A stretch of DNA of 64,000 nucleotides from SZUA-36 sp963759155. Its GTDB lineage: Bacteria; Pseudomonadota; Gammaproteobacteria; Xanthomonadales; SZUA-36. The notes under the pieces were generated by a model that was given only the letters and a program-made list of their open reading frames with translations, searched no databases and was not told where the DNA came from. This document shows positions 19,087-28,110 of this stretch, in pieces. Each line of letters starts with the position of its first letter. Position 1 is the first letter of the stretch. The translations under genes and the position numbers were made by a program. The DNA is taken from contig CAVWXX010000016.1 of assembly GCA_963759155.1 (NCBI GenBank), positions 124,001 through 188,000 of the forward strand, in the 5' to 3' direction.

Positions 19087-19863
19087 TTACCGGCTTTGAT
19101 CTTTAAGTTTGTCGGGATAGGTTTCCAGAATCAGTTTTTCCGCAATGATCCTGGCCGGGTCCAGGATGGGTATTCCGTCAATTTCACTTTCTTTGACAGC
19201 AAGCGGTAACTCCGTACAGCCCAGAATGATGGCCTCTGCACCCAGTGTATGAAGGTGATGTATCGCCGCGATTACCCGGCTGGACGCCTCTTCGGAAACG
19301 GGATCCGAGCAGGCCTTGATGCCGAAGTCAGGAGAGTAAAGCGCGCTGTGGATCTGCTGCTCTCTGACATCCGGGTCAGGAACGATTGCTTCCAGTCCTG
19401 CTGTTTCAAGAGCCTGGTCATACAGACCTGTCTGGTAAGTACCTTGCGTACCCAGTATTCCAACCCGTTGCACTGCAGGATAAGCCTCACCAATATACGT
19501 GATGGTCTCCTCGACCATATGCAGGACTGGAAGGCTGATCCCTTTCCTTCTCAGTAAATCCTGTACAACATCAAATATGGGACCGGCATGAGCCGTGTTG
19601 CACGCCATGACGGCTATCGTAACGCCCATGGTGGACATCCTTTCAAGCTGCCCGGCAATGGCGTGTGCCGGGTTGGTTCTCTCCCGGTCAAGCAGATAGG
19701 CGGTCCGATCCCCAACCATTTCCGGCATTGAGAACAAAACAAAAGGAAGGTGCTCCTGGTCCCGTTTAGCACGTGTCAGTCGAATGAGTTTTTGAGCCAG
19801 GTCGAGCCCTGCCTGCGGTCCCAGGCCGCCAAGGATTCCAATGAGTGGTGAAGGAAAATTCAT
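19087..19863 (-). CDS. aspartate/glutamate racemase family protein
   Basis: A 258-residue cofactor-independent racemase of the Asp/Glu/hydantoin superfamily. The two catalytic cysteines are present: C88 in MACNTAHAG and C216 in ILGCTELPL. IGILGGLGPQAG at the N-terminus is the typical aspartate racemase (RacD-like) opening. It would interconvert L- and D-aspartate or glutamate in the cytoplasm. It is divergent from the P1 peptidase gene, with 93 nt between. Confidence 0.9.
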   Translation of the reverse strand: MNFPSPLIGILGGLGPQAGLDLAQKLIRLTRAKRDQEHLPFVLFSMPEMVGDRTAYLLDRERTNPAHAIAGQLERMSTMGVTIAVMACNTAHAGPIFDVVQDLLRRKGISLPVLHMVEETITYIGEAYPAVQRVGILGTQGTYQTGLYDQALETAGLEAIVPDPDVREQQIHSALYSPDFGIKACSDPVSEEASSRVIAAIHHLHTLGAEAIILGCTELPLAVKESEIDGIPILDPARIIAEKLILETYPDKLKDQSR

Positions 19864-19956
19864 ATGCCGGAATGAAGTGATACTCAGGTCGACTTCAGCA
19901 GATAATAAACTGTTATATTCATGGAATAATGTTCACTCACCGATAAGAGACAAGTC

Positions 19957-21168
19957 ATGATATCAATAAGTCGGTCCTATGCAATTTCTTTCCTGTTACC
20001 CGTGCTTATGGTGATGTCATCAGAAAGCGGTCTGGCTGGTCAGGTTTCCAATCAGTCCGGGTCAAATGGTTCTGATGAAAAACCACGGGTTCGGGACCTT
20101 GGTATTACGCCGGGTGTGCTGTCGCCGGGGCCGTTAAACGCCATCACTGATGTTGCCGGCGTGCGCGTCGGTCATGTCACCCTGCAGGAGGGGAAGGCGG
20201 TCAATACCGGTGTTACCGTGGTTGTGCCACATGCAGGAAACCTATACCGGGACAAAGTGCCCGCCGGGTTTTCGGTTGCAAATGGCTACGGCAAATTTGC
20301 CGGCAGCACCCAGATAGAGGAGCTGGGCGAAATTGAAACGCCCATCGTATTGACCAATACCCTGTCGATTGCCGAGGGCATAAAAGGCGTGATCGAATAC
20401 ACGCTCGCACAGCCGGGAAACGGGGAAGTTCGCTCAGTCAACGCTGTTGTGGGTGAGACCAATGATGGTTTTCTGAATGACATTCGCCGTCGCGTGGTCA
20501 CCCCCGATCATGTACTCAAGGCCATCAGTGATGCCGCCGGCGGTCCAGTCATAGAGGGCCCGGTTGGTGCCGGCACCGGAACAATCAATTTTGGCTGGAA
20601 AGGCGGTATCGGCACGAGTTCACGGCGACTGCCGGAAAAACTGGGCGCCTATACCGTGGGTGTATTGGTCCAGACAAACTATGGTGGTGTGTTGCAGATG
20701 GATGGTATCCCGGTCGGTAAGGAGCTCGGGCAGTACTATCTGCAGGACGCGATAGACAAGGGCGATGCCGATGGATCGATCATCCTGGTGGTCGCAACGG
20801 ATGCGCCCTTGTCGGACAGGAACCTGACCAGGCTCGCCGCCCGCGCACTGTCTGCCATCGCCCGCACCGGTTCCCCGGCAACCAATGGTTCCGGTGATTA
20901 CGCCGTTGCATTCTCGACAGCCGATTCCGTCAGACGCACACCCGAGCGCCGGCAAACAGTTTCTCAGATCAGTGAATTGCCGAATAACCAGGTCTCTCCT
21001 TTATTCGAAGCAGCCATGGAGGCGAGTGAGGAAGCGATTTACAACGCGCTTGTTGCGGGCGTGACGACAGAGGGATTCAAGGGGAGTATTCAAGCGCTGC
21101 CATTGGATAGGTTGATCGAATTGATTCAGCAATACGGCAGGAGTCCGGTGGTCCTTGAAACGGATTAG
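19957..21168 (+). CDS. exported P1 family peptidase (DmpA/BapA type)
   Basis: A 403-residue N-terminal-nucleophile aminopeptidase of MEROPS family P1 (L-aminopeptidase D-Ala-esterase/amidase, beta-peptidyl aminopeptidase). The opening RVRDLGITPGVLSPGPLNAI and the GWKGGIGTSSR segment are family hallmarks. Self-cleavage should occur before S312 in TNGSGDYAVAF, which matches the DmpA Gly-Ser cleavage motif. A signal peptide (about 1-27) sends it to the periplasm or outside. It is followed by repeat copy 1. Confidence 0.93.
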   Translation: MISISRSYAISFLLPVLMVMSSESGLAGQVSNQSGSNGSDEKPRVRDLGITPGVLSPGPLNAITDVAGVRVGHVTLQEGKAVNTGVTVVVPHAGNLYRDKVPAGFSVANGYGKFAGSTQIEELGEIETPIVLTNTLSIAEGIKGVIEYTLAQPGNGEVRSVNAVVGETNDGFLNDIRRRVVTPDHVLKAISDAAGGPVIEGPVGAGTGTINFGWKGGIGTSSRRLPEKLGAYTVGVLVQTNYGGVLQMDGIPVGKELGQYYLQDAIDKGDADGSIILVVATDAPLSDRNLTRLAARALSAIARTGSPATNGSGDYAVAFSTADSVRRTPERRQTVSQISELPNNQVSPLFEAAMEASEEAIYNALVAGVTTEGFKGSIQALPLDRLIELIQQYGRSPVVLETD

Positions 21169-21269
21169 TATCACTGCTGTTTCACTCTATTTACCACTGT
21201 GAGTGCAAGAGTGGGTTGTATTGCGGGGTGGCGTGTCCAGACCAGCCTACGGAGTGGTTCAGAAGGTTG

Positions 21270-21720
21270 CTTTTATATCTGCAAGGTTGGGGGAGCTGGG
21301 ATGTGTATTAACTTCCCAGGACTCGCTGCAAGTACATCCCTGTAAGCTCGGGCGCGACATCCATGTCGCTCACGGTCCTGATAAGTTAATACACACCCCA
21401 GCTTAATATCAAACGACGTGCATCTATCAGAGGTCACTAGTCCAAACATTCGCAAAAATCGTGGTTTATCAAGTTCAGAATCAACCGACTGTTACTTACC
21501 AGAAACCATTGACCCCTGCATTCGCACAAAGCCAAGGGGGTGCAGTAGCTTATGCCGGGACCTTGAGCGACATGGATGTCGCGCCAGAGCCCACAGGGAC
21601 GTGCTCGCGGCGTGTCCCGGCATAAGCTACTGCATGGCCTTGGCTTCCCGAACGATCAATTGTTTTTCCACCAGTGGAACTGAGCCCTGAAGCAAGCTAC
21701 TGCATAACCTCAGCGTCCCC
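21270..21720 (-). repeat. double-hairpin repeat element, copy 1 (inverted orientation)
   Basis: Reading left to right it is hairpin A, linker, hairpin B. A has 29-nt arms at 21294-21322 and 21375-21403 (26 of 29 pairs); its loop holds TACATCCCTGTA (21333-21344) and GCGACATCCATGTCGC (21354-21369). B has perfect 20-nt arms at 21542-21561 and 21614-21633 (GCAGTAGCTTATGCCGGGAC and its complement), extended by GCCAAGG/CCTTGGC. Its loop holds GCGACATGGATGTCGC (21567-21582) and a GAGC/GCTC arm (21587-21606). A degenerate extra half-arm follows at about 21690-21720. It lies between the P1 peptidase and the hydroxyproline operon promoter. Confidence 0.9.
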
Positions 21721-21740
21721 GTCGAGTAAGTGAATCGGTA

Positions 21741-21787
21741 TTGCAAAACCATCCACCATAAGGCTATACTGATAACTGATATATCAG
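21741..21787 (+). promoter_or_regulatory. promoter with palindromic operator for the hydroxyproline operon
   Basis: TTGCAA (21741-21746) and TATACT (21765-21770) are spaced by 18 nt and look like a sigma70 promoter. A perfect 12-bp palindrome CTGATATATCAG (21776-21787) covers the expected transcription start. FadR/FCD-type GntR regulators bind short AT-rich palindromes of this kind, and one is encoded as the second gene of the operon, so self-repression relieved by a pathway compound is inferred. Confidence 0.6.
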
Positions 21788-21819
21788 ACATATATTAATC
21801 AATCAGAGAAGAATAACTT

Positions 21820-22719
21820 ATGAATACAGCTAGATGGAAAGGTGTCTACCCCGCAGTTACGACCAAGTTCAAGGCTGATATGAGTCTTGATTTTGATGCA
21901 ATGGCCGAACACCTGGAGTTTCAATTGGACGCCGGGGTACACGGTGTGATCATACTTGGCTCGTTGGGTGAAAACTCAACGCTGGATATGGATGAGAAAC
22001 TTCAGTTAACAGAATTCTTTATCAAAAAGGTCAATGGCCGGGTTCCCCTTCTTGCCTGTATCGCCGAATCCGATACCCGTCAGGCTTGCTCATATGCCAG
22101 GCGGGCGGAAGCAATGGGTATCGATGGTTTCATGCTGTTACCGCCGATGCGCTACCCGAGTGATCAGCGTGAAACCATGAGTTACCTGCATGAGGTTGCT
22201 GCAGCGTCTGATGTGCCGATTATGTTGTACAACAACCCGGTGGCCTATGGCACAGATCTTAGTCCTGAGGATTTTAAAACACTGGCGGCAAACCCAAAGT
22301 TCGTTGCTATCAAGGAATCCTCCGCCAATACCCGCCGGATTCCGGGAATCAGGCGTTTGACCGGTGATCGTTATGCCATTTTCAGCGGTGTTGACGATCT
22401 CGCGTTTGAGAGTATGGCATTAGGTGCTGTTGGCTGGGTGGCCGGTCTGGTGGTTGCGTTTCCACGGGAAACGGTACGTATCTATGATCTGATGATGGCT
22501 GGCAAGTGGGCCGAAGCCCGGGAGATTTACGAGTGGTTTTTGCCCCTGTTAAGCCTGGATATCGGCCCAAAATTTGTTCAACAGATCAAGCTGGTTGAAG
22601 AGATGATGGGTGTCGGGTCCGCACGGGTGCGTTCACCAAGACTGACTTTGAGCGACGTTGATGTGAAACGCGTGCGGCAGATTGTAGAAGAAGCATTGGC
22701 CAACCGACCGGTGGTATGA
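21820..22719 (+). CDS. DapA-family lyase, probably 1-pyrroline-4-hydroxy-2-carboxylate deaminase
   Basis: A 299-residue class I aldolase-like (beta/alpha)8 protein of the DHDPS/NAL family. The Schiff-base lysine is K165 in VAIKESS and the catalytic tyrosine is Y137 in MLYNNP. The phosphate-loop equivalent reads GSLGENS rather than the GTTGE of true DapA. Together with the neighbouring epimerase and FAD oxidase it is best read as the deaminase that converts 1-pyrroline-4-hydroxy-2-carboxylate to 2-oxoglutarate semialdehyde (called HypD or LhpC elsewhere). It overlaps the regulator gene by ATGA. Confidence 0.82.
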   Translation: MNTARWKGVYPAVTTKFKADMSLDFDAMAEHLEFQLDAGVHGVIILGSLGENSTLDMDEKLQLTEFFIKKVNGRVPLLACIAESDTRQACSYARRAEAMGIDGFMLLPPMRYPSDQRETMSYLHEVAAASDVPIMLYNNPVAYGTDLSPEDFKTLAANPKFVAIKESSANTRRIPGIRRLTGDRYAIFSGVDDLAFESMALGAVGWVAGLVVAFPRETVRIYDLMMAGKWAEAREIYEWFLPLLSLDIGPKFVQQIKLVEEMMGVGSARVRSPRLTLSDVDVKRVRQIVEEALANRPVV

Positions 22720-23375
22720 ACGCGGTTATCAAACCACAAGCGGAAAACGATAGCCTGGCGGAGCAGGCCTATCGTGTACTTGAAGAGCAACTGGTAACAC
22801 TTAAGTTGGCTCCCGGTGAACTGGTCTCTGAAAAAGACCTGATGGACATGGCCGGCATTGGCCGAACACCGGTGAGAGAGGCCATCCAAAGGTTGTCAGT
22901 AGAAGGTTTGTTACAGGTATTGCCACGTAAGGGCTTGATGGTTACACCATTACGGCGCTCTGACCTGAGTCAGATTATTGAAGCAAGGCGGGTGATGGAG
23001 CGCTTGCTGGTGGTCAAGGCTGCCGAACGTGCAACAGCTGACCAACGGCAGGCATTAAAGATCCTGGCTGCGCAAATACAGGCCGCAGACAGCGATCTCG
23101 AGAACTTTTTTCGACTCGACCAGCATCTTAATGTGTTGCTGGAAGCCGCCTGCAATAACCGCTTTCTTGTGCAGTCGCTCACCGCCATGCACAGCCAGTG
23201 CAGACGTTTGTGGTTTCTGCATCGCAGCCGTTTGAATCTGCCGCGCTCCGCTGAACTCCATGGTGGGCTCGCCCGGGCAGTGGCCGATGGTGATGGGGCC
23301 AATGCGATCAGGGCGCTGGATGAGATCATCGCGATTCTCGAAGAACTGGTCAACGGCCTGGATGTGCTGAGCTGA
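22716..23375 (+). CDS. GntR family transcriptional regulator (FCD subfamily)
   Basis: A 219-residue regulator with an N-terminal winged helix (about 12-75; GRTPVREAIQRLSVEGL is the recognition segment) and an all-helical FCD ligand domain (about 85-210). It is encoded between the deaminase and oxidase genes with a 4-nt overlap upstream and a 1-nt gap downstream, so it belongs to the operon and probably regulates it through the palindrome near 21780. The ligand is likely a hydroxyproline-derived compound, by context only. Confidence 0.9.
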   Translation: MNAVIKPQAENDSLAEQAYRVLEEQLVTLKLAPGELVSEKDLMDMAGIGRTPVREAIQRLSVEGLLQVLPRKGLMVTPLRRSDLSQIIEARRVMERLLVVKAAERATADQRQALKILAAQIQAADSDLENFFRLDQHLNVLLEAACNNRFLVQSLTAMHSQCRRLWFLHRSRLNLPRSAELHGGLARAVADGDGANAIRALDEIIAILEELVNGLDVLS

Positions 23376-23376
23376 G

Positions 23377-24621
23377 ATGAGCAGGCATTGCGTGGTGATC
23401 GGCGCCGGTATCATAGGTGCCAGTTGCGCCTGGCATCTTCAGCGCAAGGGCTTGCAAGTTACCCTGGTTGACTCCGGGCAACCGGGAGCGGCCTGCAGTT
23501 ACGGCAATGCTTCGTGTATTGCGACTTCCGGTGTGGTTCCATCCTCTTATCCGGGCGTGGTAAAAAAAGTACCTGGCTGGTTACTGGATCCCCTTGGTCC
23601 GGTAACGATCCGCCCAAAAGATTTTCTGTCATTGGCACCGTGGTTTTGGAAATTCTGGCGTTCTTGCAATATGCCAAAAGTCGAAGAAATCGCCGCAGCA
23701 CAGTCCTTGTTGATGCATCAGGTACTGCGAGACTGGGAAGAAATTCTGGCTGCGGTTGAGGCAAGTCACCTGAAGCGGTCACCGGGTGCCATTTACCTGT
23801 ATGACACGGAAAAAGACTACCTTTCCGACCAGTGGCAAATCGACCTGAGTCGCCGCCTGGGTTTTGAGCATCACCGTCTTGGTCCTAAGGAACTGAAATC
23901 CATGATGCCGGTTTTGAAGCTGGAAAAAGCCGTGGGATTGTTGGTGCCCGACTGGCACCACCTGGTGAATCCGGCCAGGGCGACGGCAAGTATCGCCGAT
24001 GATTGTATGCGTAGGGGTGGCCAGTGGATTCAGGACCGTGTCACCGAAGTAACGGCCGCTGATGCCGGTATCAGTTTACAAACAGAATCCGGTAAATCGA
24101 TAAAGGCGGATCAACTGGTGGTTGCTGCCGGTGCCTGGTCCAATTCTTTTGCCGGGCAACTCGATTACAAGGTCCCTTTGATCGCAGAGCGCGGTTATCA
24201 CGCCCAGGTCAGTAACCCGGGTTTCGAGCTCAAGCATCCGGTCATGTCGATGAGTCGTCACTTTGTGATGACGCCGCTGGAAGATGGTCTGAGGCTCGCT
24301 GGTACGGCTGAATTTGCAGCCCTGGACTCAAAACCTGATTTCAGGCGTGCTAAAGTCCTGCTGAAGCAGGCTAACTATTATCTTGACGGTCTAAAAACCG
24401 ACGAGGTAAGTGAGTGGATGGGGCAGCGCCCGGCGATGCCTGACTCACTGCCGGTGATTTCCGGCTCGCCCGGGCATGCGAATGTGTTTTATGCTTTTGG
24501 CCACGGTCACTATGGCATCACCCAGGGACCGACGACCGGCCGTATCATTGCAGATATGGTGGCAGGAGAGCAGCCAGCACTGGATCTTTCCGCATTTCGT
24601 TTTGACAGGTTCGCCGGATAA
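23377..24621 (+). CDS. FAD-dependent D-amino acid dehydrogenase, probably cis-4-hydroxy-D-proline oxidase
   Basis: A 414-residue flavoenzyme of the DAO/DadA family. The dinucleotide-binding motif GAGIIGASCAWHL is at residues 9-21, and the C-terminal FAD contact is in YAFGHGHYGIT. In this context it should oxidise cis-4-hydroxy-D-proline, the product of the epimerase, to 1-pyrroline-4-hydroxy-2-carboxylate, passing electrons to the respiratory chain. Its stop codon overlaps the epimerase start as TAATG. Other D-amino acids could also be substrates. Confidence 0.88.
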   Translation: MSRHCVVIGAGIIGASCAWHLQRKGLQVTLVDSGQPGAACSYGNASCIATSGVVPSSYPGVVKKVPGWLLDPLGPVTIRPKDFLSLAPWFWKFWRSCNMPKVEEIAAAQSLLMHQVLRDWEEILAAVEASHLKRSPGAIYLYDTEKDYLSDQWQIDLSRRLGFEHHRLGPKELKSMMPVLKLEKAVGLLVPDWHHLVNPARATASIADDCMRRGGQWIQDRVTEVTAADAGISLQTESGKSIKADQLVVAAGAWSNSFAGQLDYKVPLIAERGYHAQVSNPGFELKHPVMSMSRHFVMTPLEDGLRLAGTAEFAALDSKPDFRRAKVLLKQANYYLDGLKTDEVSEWMGQRPAMPDSLPVISGSPGHANVFYAFGHGHYGITQGPTTGRIIADMVAGEQPALDLSAFRFDRFAG

Positions 24622-25652
24622 TGAAAAAGCAGATCATGAAAAACCCACCCGCAACGACCTTCCACTGTATCGACGCCCATACCTGCGGTAATCCGGTGCG
24701 CGTGGTCACCAGCGGAATGCCAGACCTGAATGGTGAGACCATGCTGGACCGGCGTGAGCATTTCATGCGCGAGTTTGACTGGATGCGCACCGCATTGATG
24801 TTTGAACCACGCGGTCACGCAATGATGTCCGGCAGTATGTTGTATCCCAGCTCACGTGATGATTGCGATATCGGTGTTTTGTACATCGAGACCTCGGGCT
24901 GCCTGGCCATGTGTGGTCACGGCACCATCGGTACGGTGACCATCGCCATTGAAAAAGGCCTGGTGACACCGCGGATCGCGGGTGAACTGCATCTTGAGAC
25001 CCCGGCTGGCCGGGTGGTGGCCAGCTATACCGAAGAGGGCGGTAAGGTAAAGTCAGTCAAATTGGTTAATGTGCCCTCTTACTTACATGCAAAAGAACTG
25101 AGCGTTGAATGCCCCGAACTCGGCGGAGACCTGGAGGTGGATGTGGCCTATGGTGGTAACTTCTACGCCATTGTTGATCCACAAACCCACTACCGCGACC
25201 TTGAAGATCTCACTGCCAGCGATATTCTGCGTATCAGCCCCTTGCTGCGTGAACGGCTGAATGCAAAATACGAATTCATCCATCCCCAAGACCCGCGTAT
25301 CTGCGGACTTTCACACCTGGAGTGGACGGGCCAGGCCAAACAAGCAGGTTCGGATGCACGCAACGCGGTTTTCTATGGTGACCAGGCCATCGACCGCTCG
25401 CCCTGCGGGACCGGCACGTCGGCACGAATGGCGCAACTGGCTGCACGTGGCAAGCTGGCAAAAGGTGACCGTTTTGTGCACGAAAGCTATATTGGCAGCC
25501 AGTTCACCGGTCGTGTCGAAGACCTCACCTCGGTGGGCAACTACCCCGCCATCATTCCATCCATCGAAGGGTGGGCGAGAATTTATGGTGAAAACATCAT
25601 TACAGTTGACCCGGAAGATGATCCATATTGGAAAGGGTTCCTGGTCTCTTGA
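24621..25652 (+). CDS. 4-hydroxyproline 2-epimerase (proline racemase family)
   Basis: A 343-residue proline racemase-family enzyme with both catalytic cysteines: C98 in MCGHGT and C262 in SPCGTGT. Two cysteines indicate an epimerase or racemase; the related trans-3-hydroxyproline dehydratases have Thr or Ser at one site. With the oxidase and deaminase it completes three steps from trans-4-hydroxy-L-proline to 2-oxoglutarate semialdehyde. The semialdehyde dehydrogenase that would finish the pathway is not in the operon and must be elsewhere. An internal ATG at residue 6 is an alternative start. Confidence 0.92.
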   Translation: MKKQIMKNPPATTFHCIDAHTCGNPVRVVTSGMPDLNGETMLDRREHFMREFDWMRTALMFEPRGHAMMSGSMLYPSSRDDCDIGVLYIETSGCLAMCGHGTIGTVTIAIEKGLVTPRIAGELHLETPAGRVVASYTEEGGKVKSVKLVNVPSYLHAKELSVECPELGGDLEVDVAYGGNFYAIVDPQTHYRDLEDLTASDILRISPLLRERLNAKYEFIHPQDPRICGLSHLEWTGQAKQAGSDARNAVFYGDQAIDRSPCGTGTSARMAQLAARGKLAKGDRFVHESYIGSQFTGRVEDLTSVGNYPAIIPSIEGWARIYGENIITVDPEDDPYWKGFLVS

Positions 25653-25687
25653 ATAACACCGTCTCTGCAAGCCAAAGGAATTGTGTC

Positions 25688-27436
25688 ATGAGAATAATCA
25701 TCCCGTTGTTGATTGTGTTACTGAGCGTTAATGCAAATGCTGCTGAAGACAGCGATGCTTTCCAGAGCCTGCTGGCTAAGGAATGGGAGTTCAGGATTAA
25801 CGAGTATCCTTACCTCGCACGCGAAAACGGCAGCAAGGAAAAAGACCATCTGATTACCCATGTCAGTGAGAAAGACCAGCTCAGGCGTTATCAATACTGG
25901 AAACAGATCAACATCGAACTGGCAGCGATCTCCTGTGAAAAACTGGAGCGTGAAGAATGTATCAACTACCGTATTTTCAAACGGCAAATTCACCAGTTTA
26001 TCGCAGACTATGAAACCAAGGCTTACCTGATCCCCTTCAATAGTGATTCGGGGTTTTACATGTACTGGACCTGGTGGGGCAACGATGCCGATATCGTTTC
26101 AGTTGAAGACTACCGCAACTACCTGTCGCGTCTCAAAGCACTGCCTGTTGTCATGGATGAGTACATCGAATTAATGCGCGAAGGCTTACGCACCGGTATG
26201 ACCCAGCCACGCGTGATTCTTGCCGGGCGTGAAGAGCCGATCAGAAAGCAGTTGGTAGAGAACCCTGATCAGAGCAGCTTTTATAAGCCGTTTTTGAATA
26301 TGGGTGACTCGATTGGCGGTGAGGAAAAACAGCAATTGATGGCGGAGGCTCGTACGGTCGTTATGGAAGGTGTGGTGCCGGCTTATGAGCGTTTGCTGGA
26401 CTTCTTTGAAGATGAATATTTTGTTGGTGCAAGAAACACACTGGGTGCTTCAGAGCTACCGGGTGGTAAACGTTTTTACGATGAACAAATATATCTCTAC
26501 GCCACGGTAGATATGACCGCCGATGAGATTCACCAGCTTGGCCTGTCCGAGGTGGCTCGTATTCGCGCAGAGATGGAAGCCATCATCAAGGATCTGGAGT
26601 TTGAAGGGGACTTTGCAGACTTTATTCAATTCTTGCGCACCGACCCACAGTTTTACGCAAAGACCCCGCATGAGCTGTTGGCGGAGGCCTCTTATATTGC
26701 CAAGAAGGTTGATGGGCGTTTGCCACAGTTATTCGGAAAATTACCACGACAGCCTTATGGGGTTGCCCCGGTACCGGATGATATTGCGCCGTTTTACACC
26801 GGCGGTCGTTACGTCGGCTCTCCGCTGGATGCCCGAAAAGGCGGCTATTACTGGGTCAATACCTACGCACTGGAAAGCCGCACGTTATACACACTGCCCG
26901 CGCTGACGCTGCATGAAGCCATGCCGGGTCACCACTTGCAGGGTGCACTCGCACTTGAGCAGGGTGAAAAACCGAACTTCAGGCGTAATGACTATATTTC
27001 AGCCTATGGTGAAGGCTGGGCGCTGTATGCCGAAAAGCTCGGCATCGAAATGAACATCTACGAAACGCCTTACCAGGATTTCGGGCGCCTGACCTACGAA
27101 ATGTGGCGTGCCTGCCGGCTGGTCATCGATACCGGTATTCATGCCAAGGGATGGACCAGGCAACAGGCACTGGATTACCTCGCCTCAAATACCGCCTTAT
27201 CTATTCATGAGGTTACAACCGAGATTGATCGCTACATCTCGTGGCCGGCACAAGCCCTGAGTTACAAATTGGGCGAATATACGATCTGGCAACTACGTCA
27301 TGAAGCCGAGAGCCGACTGGGCGCAGACTTTGATCTGCGGGCCTTCCATGATTTCATTCTGGACCTCGGCTCGGTACCGCTGGAAGTGCTGAAGGATGAA
27401 GTTCATCGTTGGATGGCTGAACAAGGAAAATCCTAA
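25688..27436 (+). CDS. secreted DUF885 family putative metallopeptidase
   Basis: A 582-residue DUF885 protein with a signal peptide (MRIIIPLLIVLLSVNANA). The motif HEAMPGHHLQ gives H409, E410 and H415, and AYGEGWALYAEKLG follows as in the family. The frame stays open 20 codons upstream, but ATG at 25688 has an AAGGA site and begins the signal peptide, so it is the start. It lies only 35 nt after the epimerase, so it is probably the last gene of the hydroxyproline operon. A role in releasing hydroxyproline from peptides is inferred. It is not closely similar to the lipoprotein at 10135. Confidence 0.87.
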   Translation: MRIIIPLLIVLLSVNANAAEDSDAFQSLLAKEWEFRINEYPYLARENGSKEKDHLITHVSEKDQLRRYQYWKQINIELAAISCEKLEREECINYRIFKRQIHQFIADYETKAYLIPFNSDSGFYMYWTWWGNDADIVSVEDYRNYLSRLKALPVVMDEYIELMREGLRTGMTQPRVILAGREEPIRKQLVENPDQSSFYKPFLNMGDSIGGEEKQQLMAEARTVVMEGVVPAYERLLDFFEDEYFVGARNTLGASELPGGKRFYDEQIYLYATVDMTADEIHQLGLSEVARIRAEMEAIIKDLEFEGDFADFIQFLRTDPQFYAKTPHELLAEASYIAKKVDGRLPQLFGKLPRQPYGVAPVPDDIAPFYTGGRYVGSPLDARKGGYYWVNTYALESRTLYTLPALTLHEAMPGHHLQGALALEQGEKPNFRRNDYISAYGEGWALYAEKLGIEMNIYETPYQDFGRLTYEMWRACRLVIDTGIHAKGWTRQQALDYLASNTALSIHEVTTEIDRYISWPAQALSYKLGEYTIWQLRHEAESRLGADFDLRAFHDFILDLGSVPLEVLKDEVHRWMAEQGKS

Positions 27437-27460
27437 CAAGGCTTCCTGTTCTGCTGGTCA

Positions 27461-27950
27461 CTATTGATCATTGGGGAAGCCGAGACTATGTGGTAGGTTA
27501 CTTCAAGTCTCAGCGGTGGAAAAAACCATTGATCAGTCGGGAAGCCAAGGCCATGCAGTAGCTTATGCCGGGACACGCCACAAGTACGTCCTGTAGGCTC
27601 TGTCGCGACATGGCCCAGGCCAGCCTCTCGACCGGTTCCCGGTCTCACCTCCTCCCTGTCGCTCAAGGTCCCGGCATAAGCTACTGCACCCCCTTGGCTT
27701 TGTGCGAATGCAGGGGTCAATGGTTTCTGATAAGTAACAGTCGGTTAATTCTGAGCTTGATAAACCACGATCTTTGCGAATGGTTGGACTAACAACCTCT
27801 GAAAGATGCACGTCGTTTGATATTAAGCTGGGGTGTGTATTAACTTATCAGGACCGTGAGCGACATGGATGTCGCGCCCGAGCGTACATGGATGTATTCA
27901 CAGCGAGTCCTGGGAAGTTAATACACATCCCAGCTCCCCCAATCTTGCAT
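27461..27950 (+). repeat. double-hairpin repeat element, copy 2
   Basis: Order is B, linker, A. B has perfect 20-nt arms at 27555-27574 and 27668-27687 and an outer AACCATTGA/TCAATGGTT pair (27524-27532 and 27717-27725), about 200 nt in all. One cross-arm of its loop is enlarged and contains GACCGGTTCCCGGTC. The linker is 27726-27825. A has 29-nt arms at 27826-27854 and 27907-27935, with loop hairpins GCGACATGGATGTCGC (27860-27875) and TACATGGATGTA (27885-27896). An imperfect extra copy of the outer left arm of B lies at about 27461-27500. The element separates two convergent genes. Confidence 0.92.
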
Positions 27951-28110
27951 ATAAGAGATGAAAAGCCAACACAAGGCGTACCAGTGCTGTGTTCGTGTAA
28001 GACAATGCCCATTGCAGCGTTCTTATTCGTTCAAATATAAGGATCTGAAGCCTAAGTAGCTGGCCAGGCCATGAACCCAGCACTCATATTATGGTGTACT
28101 GTTCTTAAAG

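Noticed and set aside
21418..21690. 90-codon plus-strand frame in repeat copy 1
   Set aside because: Same repeat-derived frame; no binding site or domain, and its length follows the palindrome.
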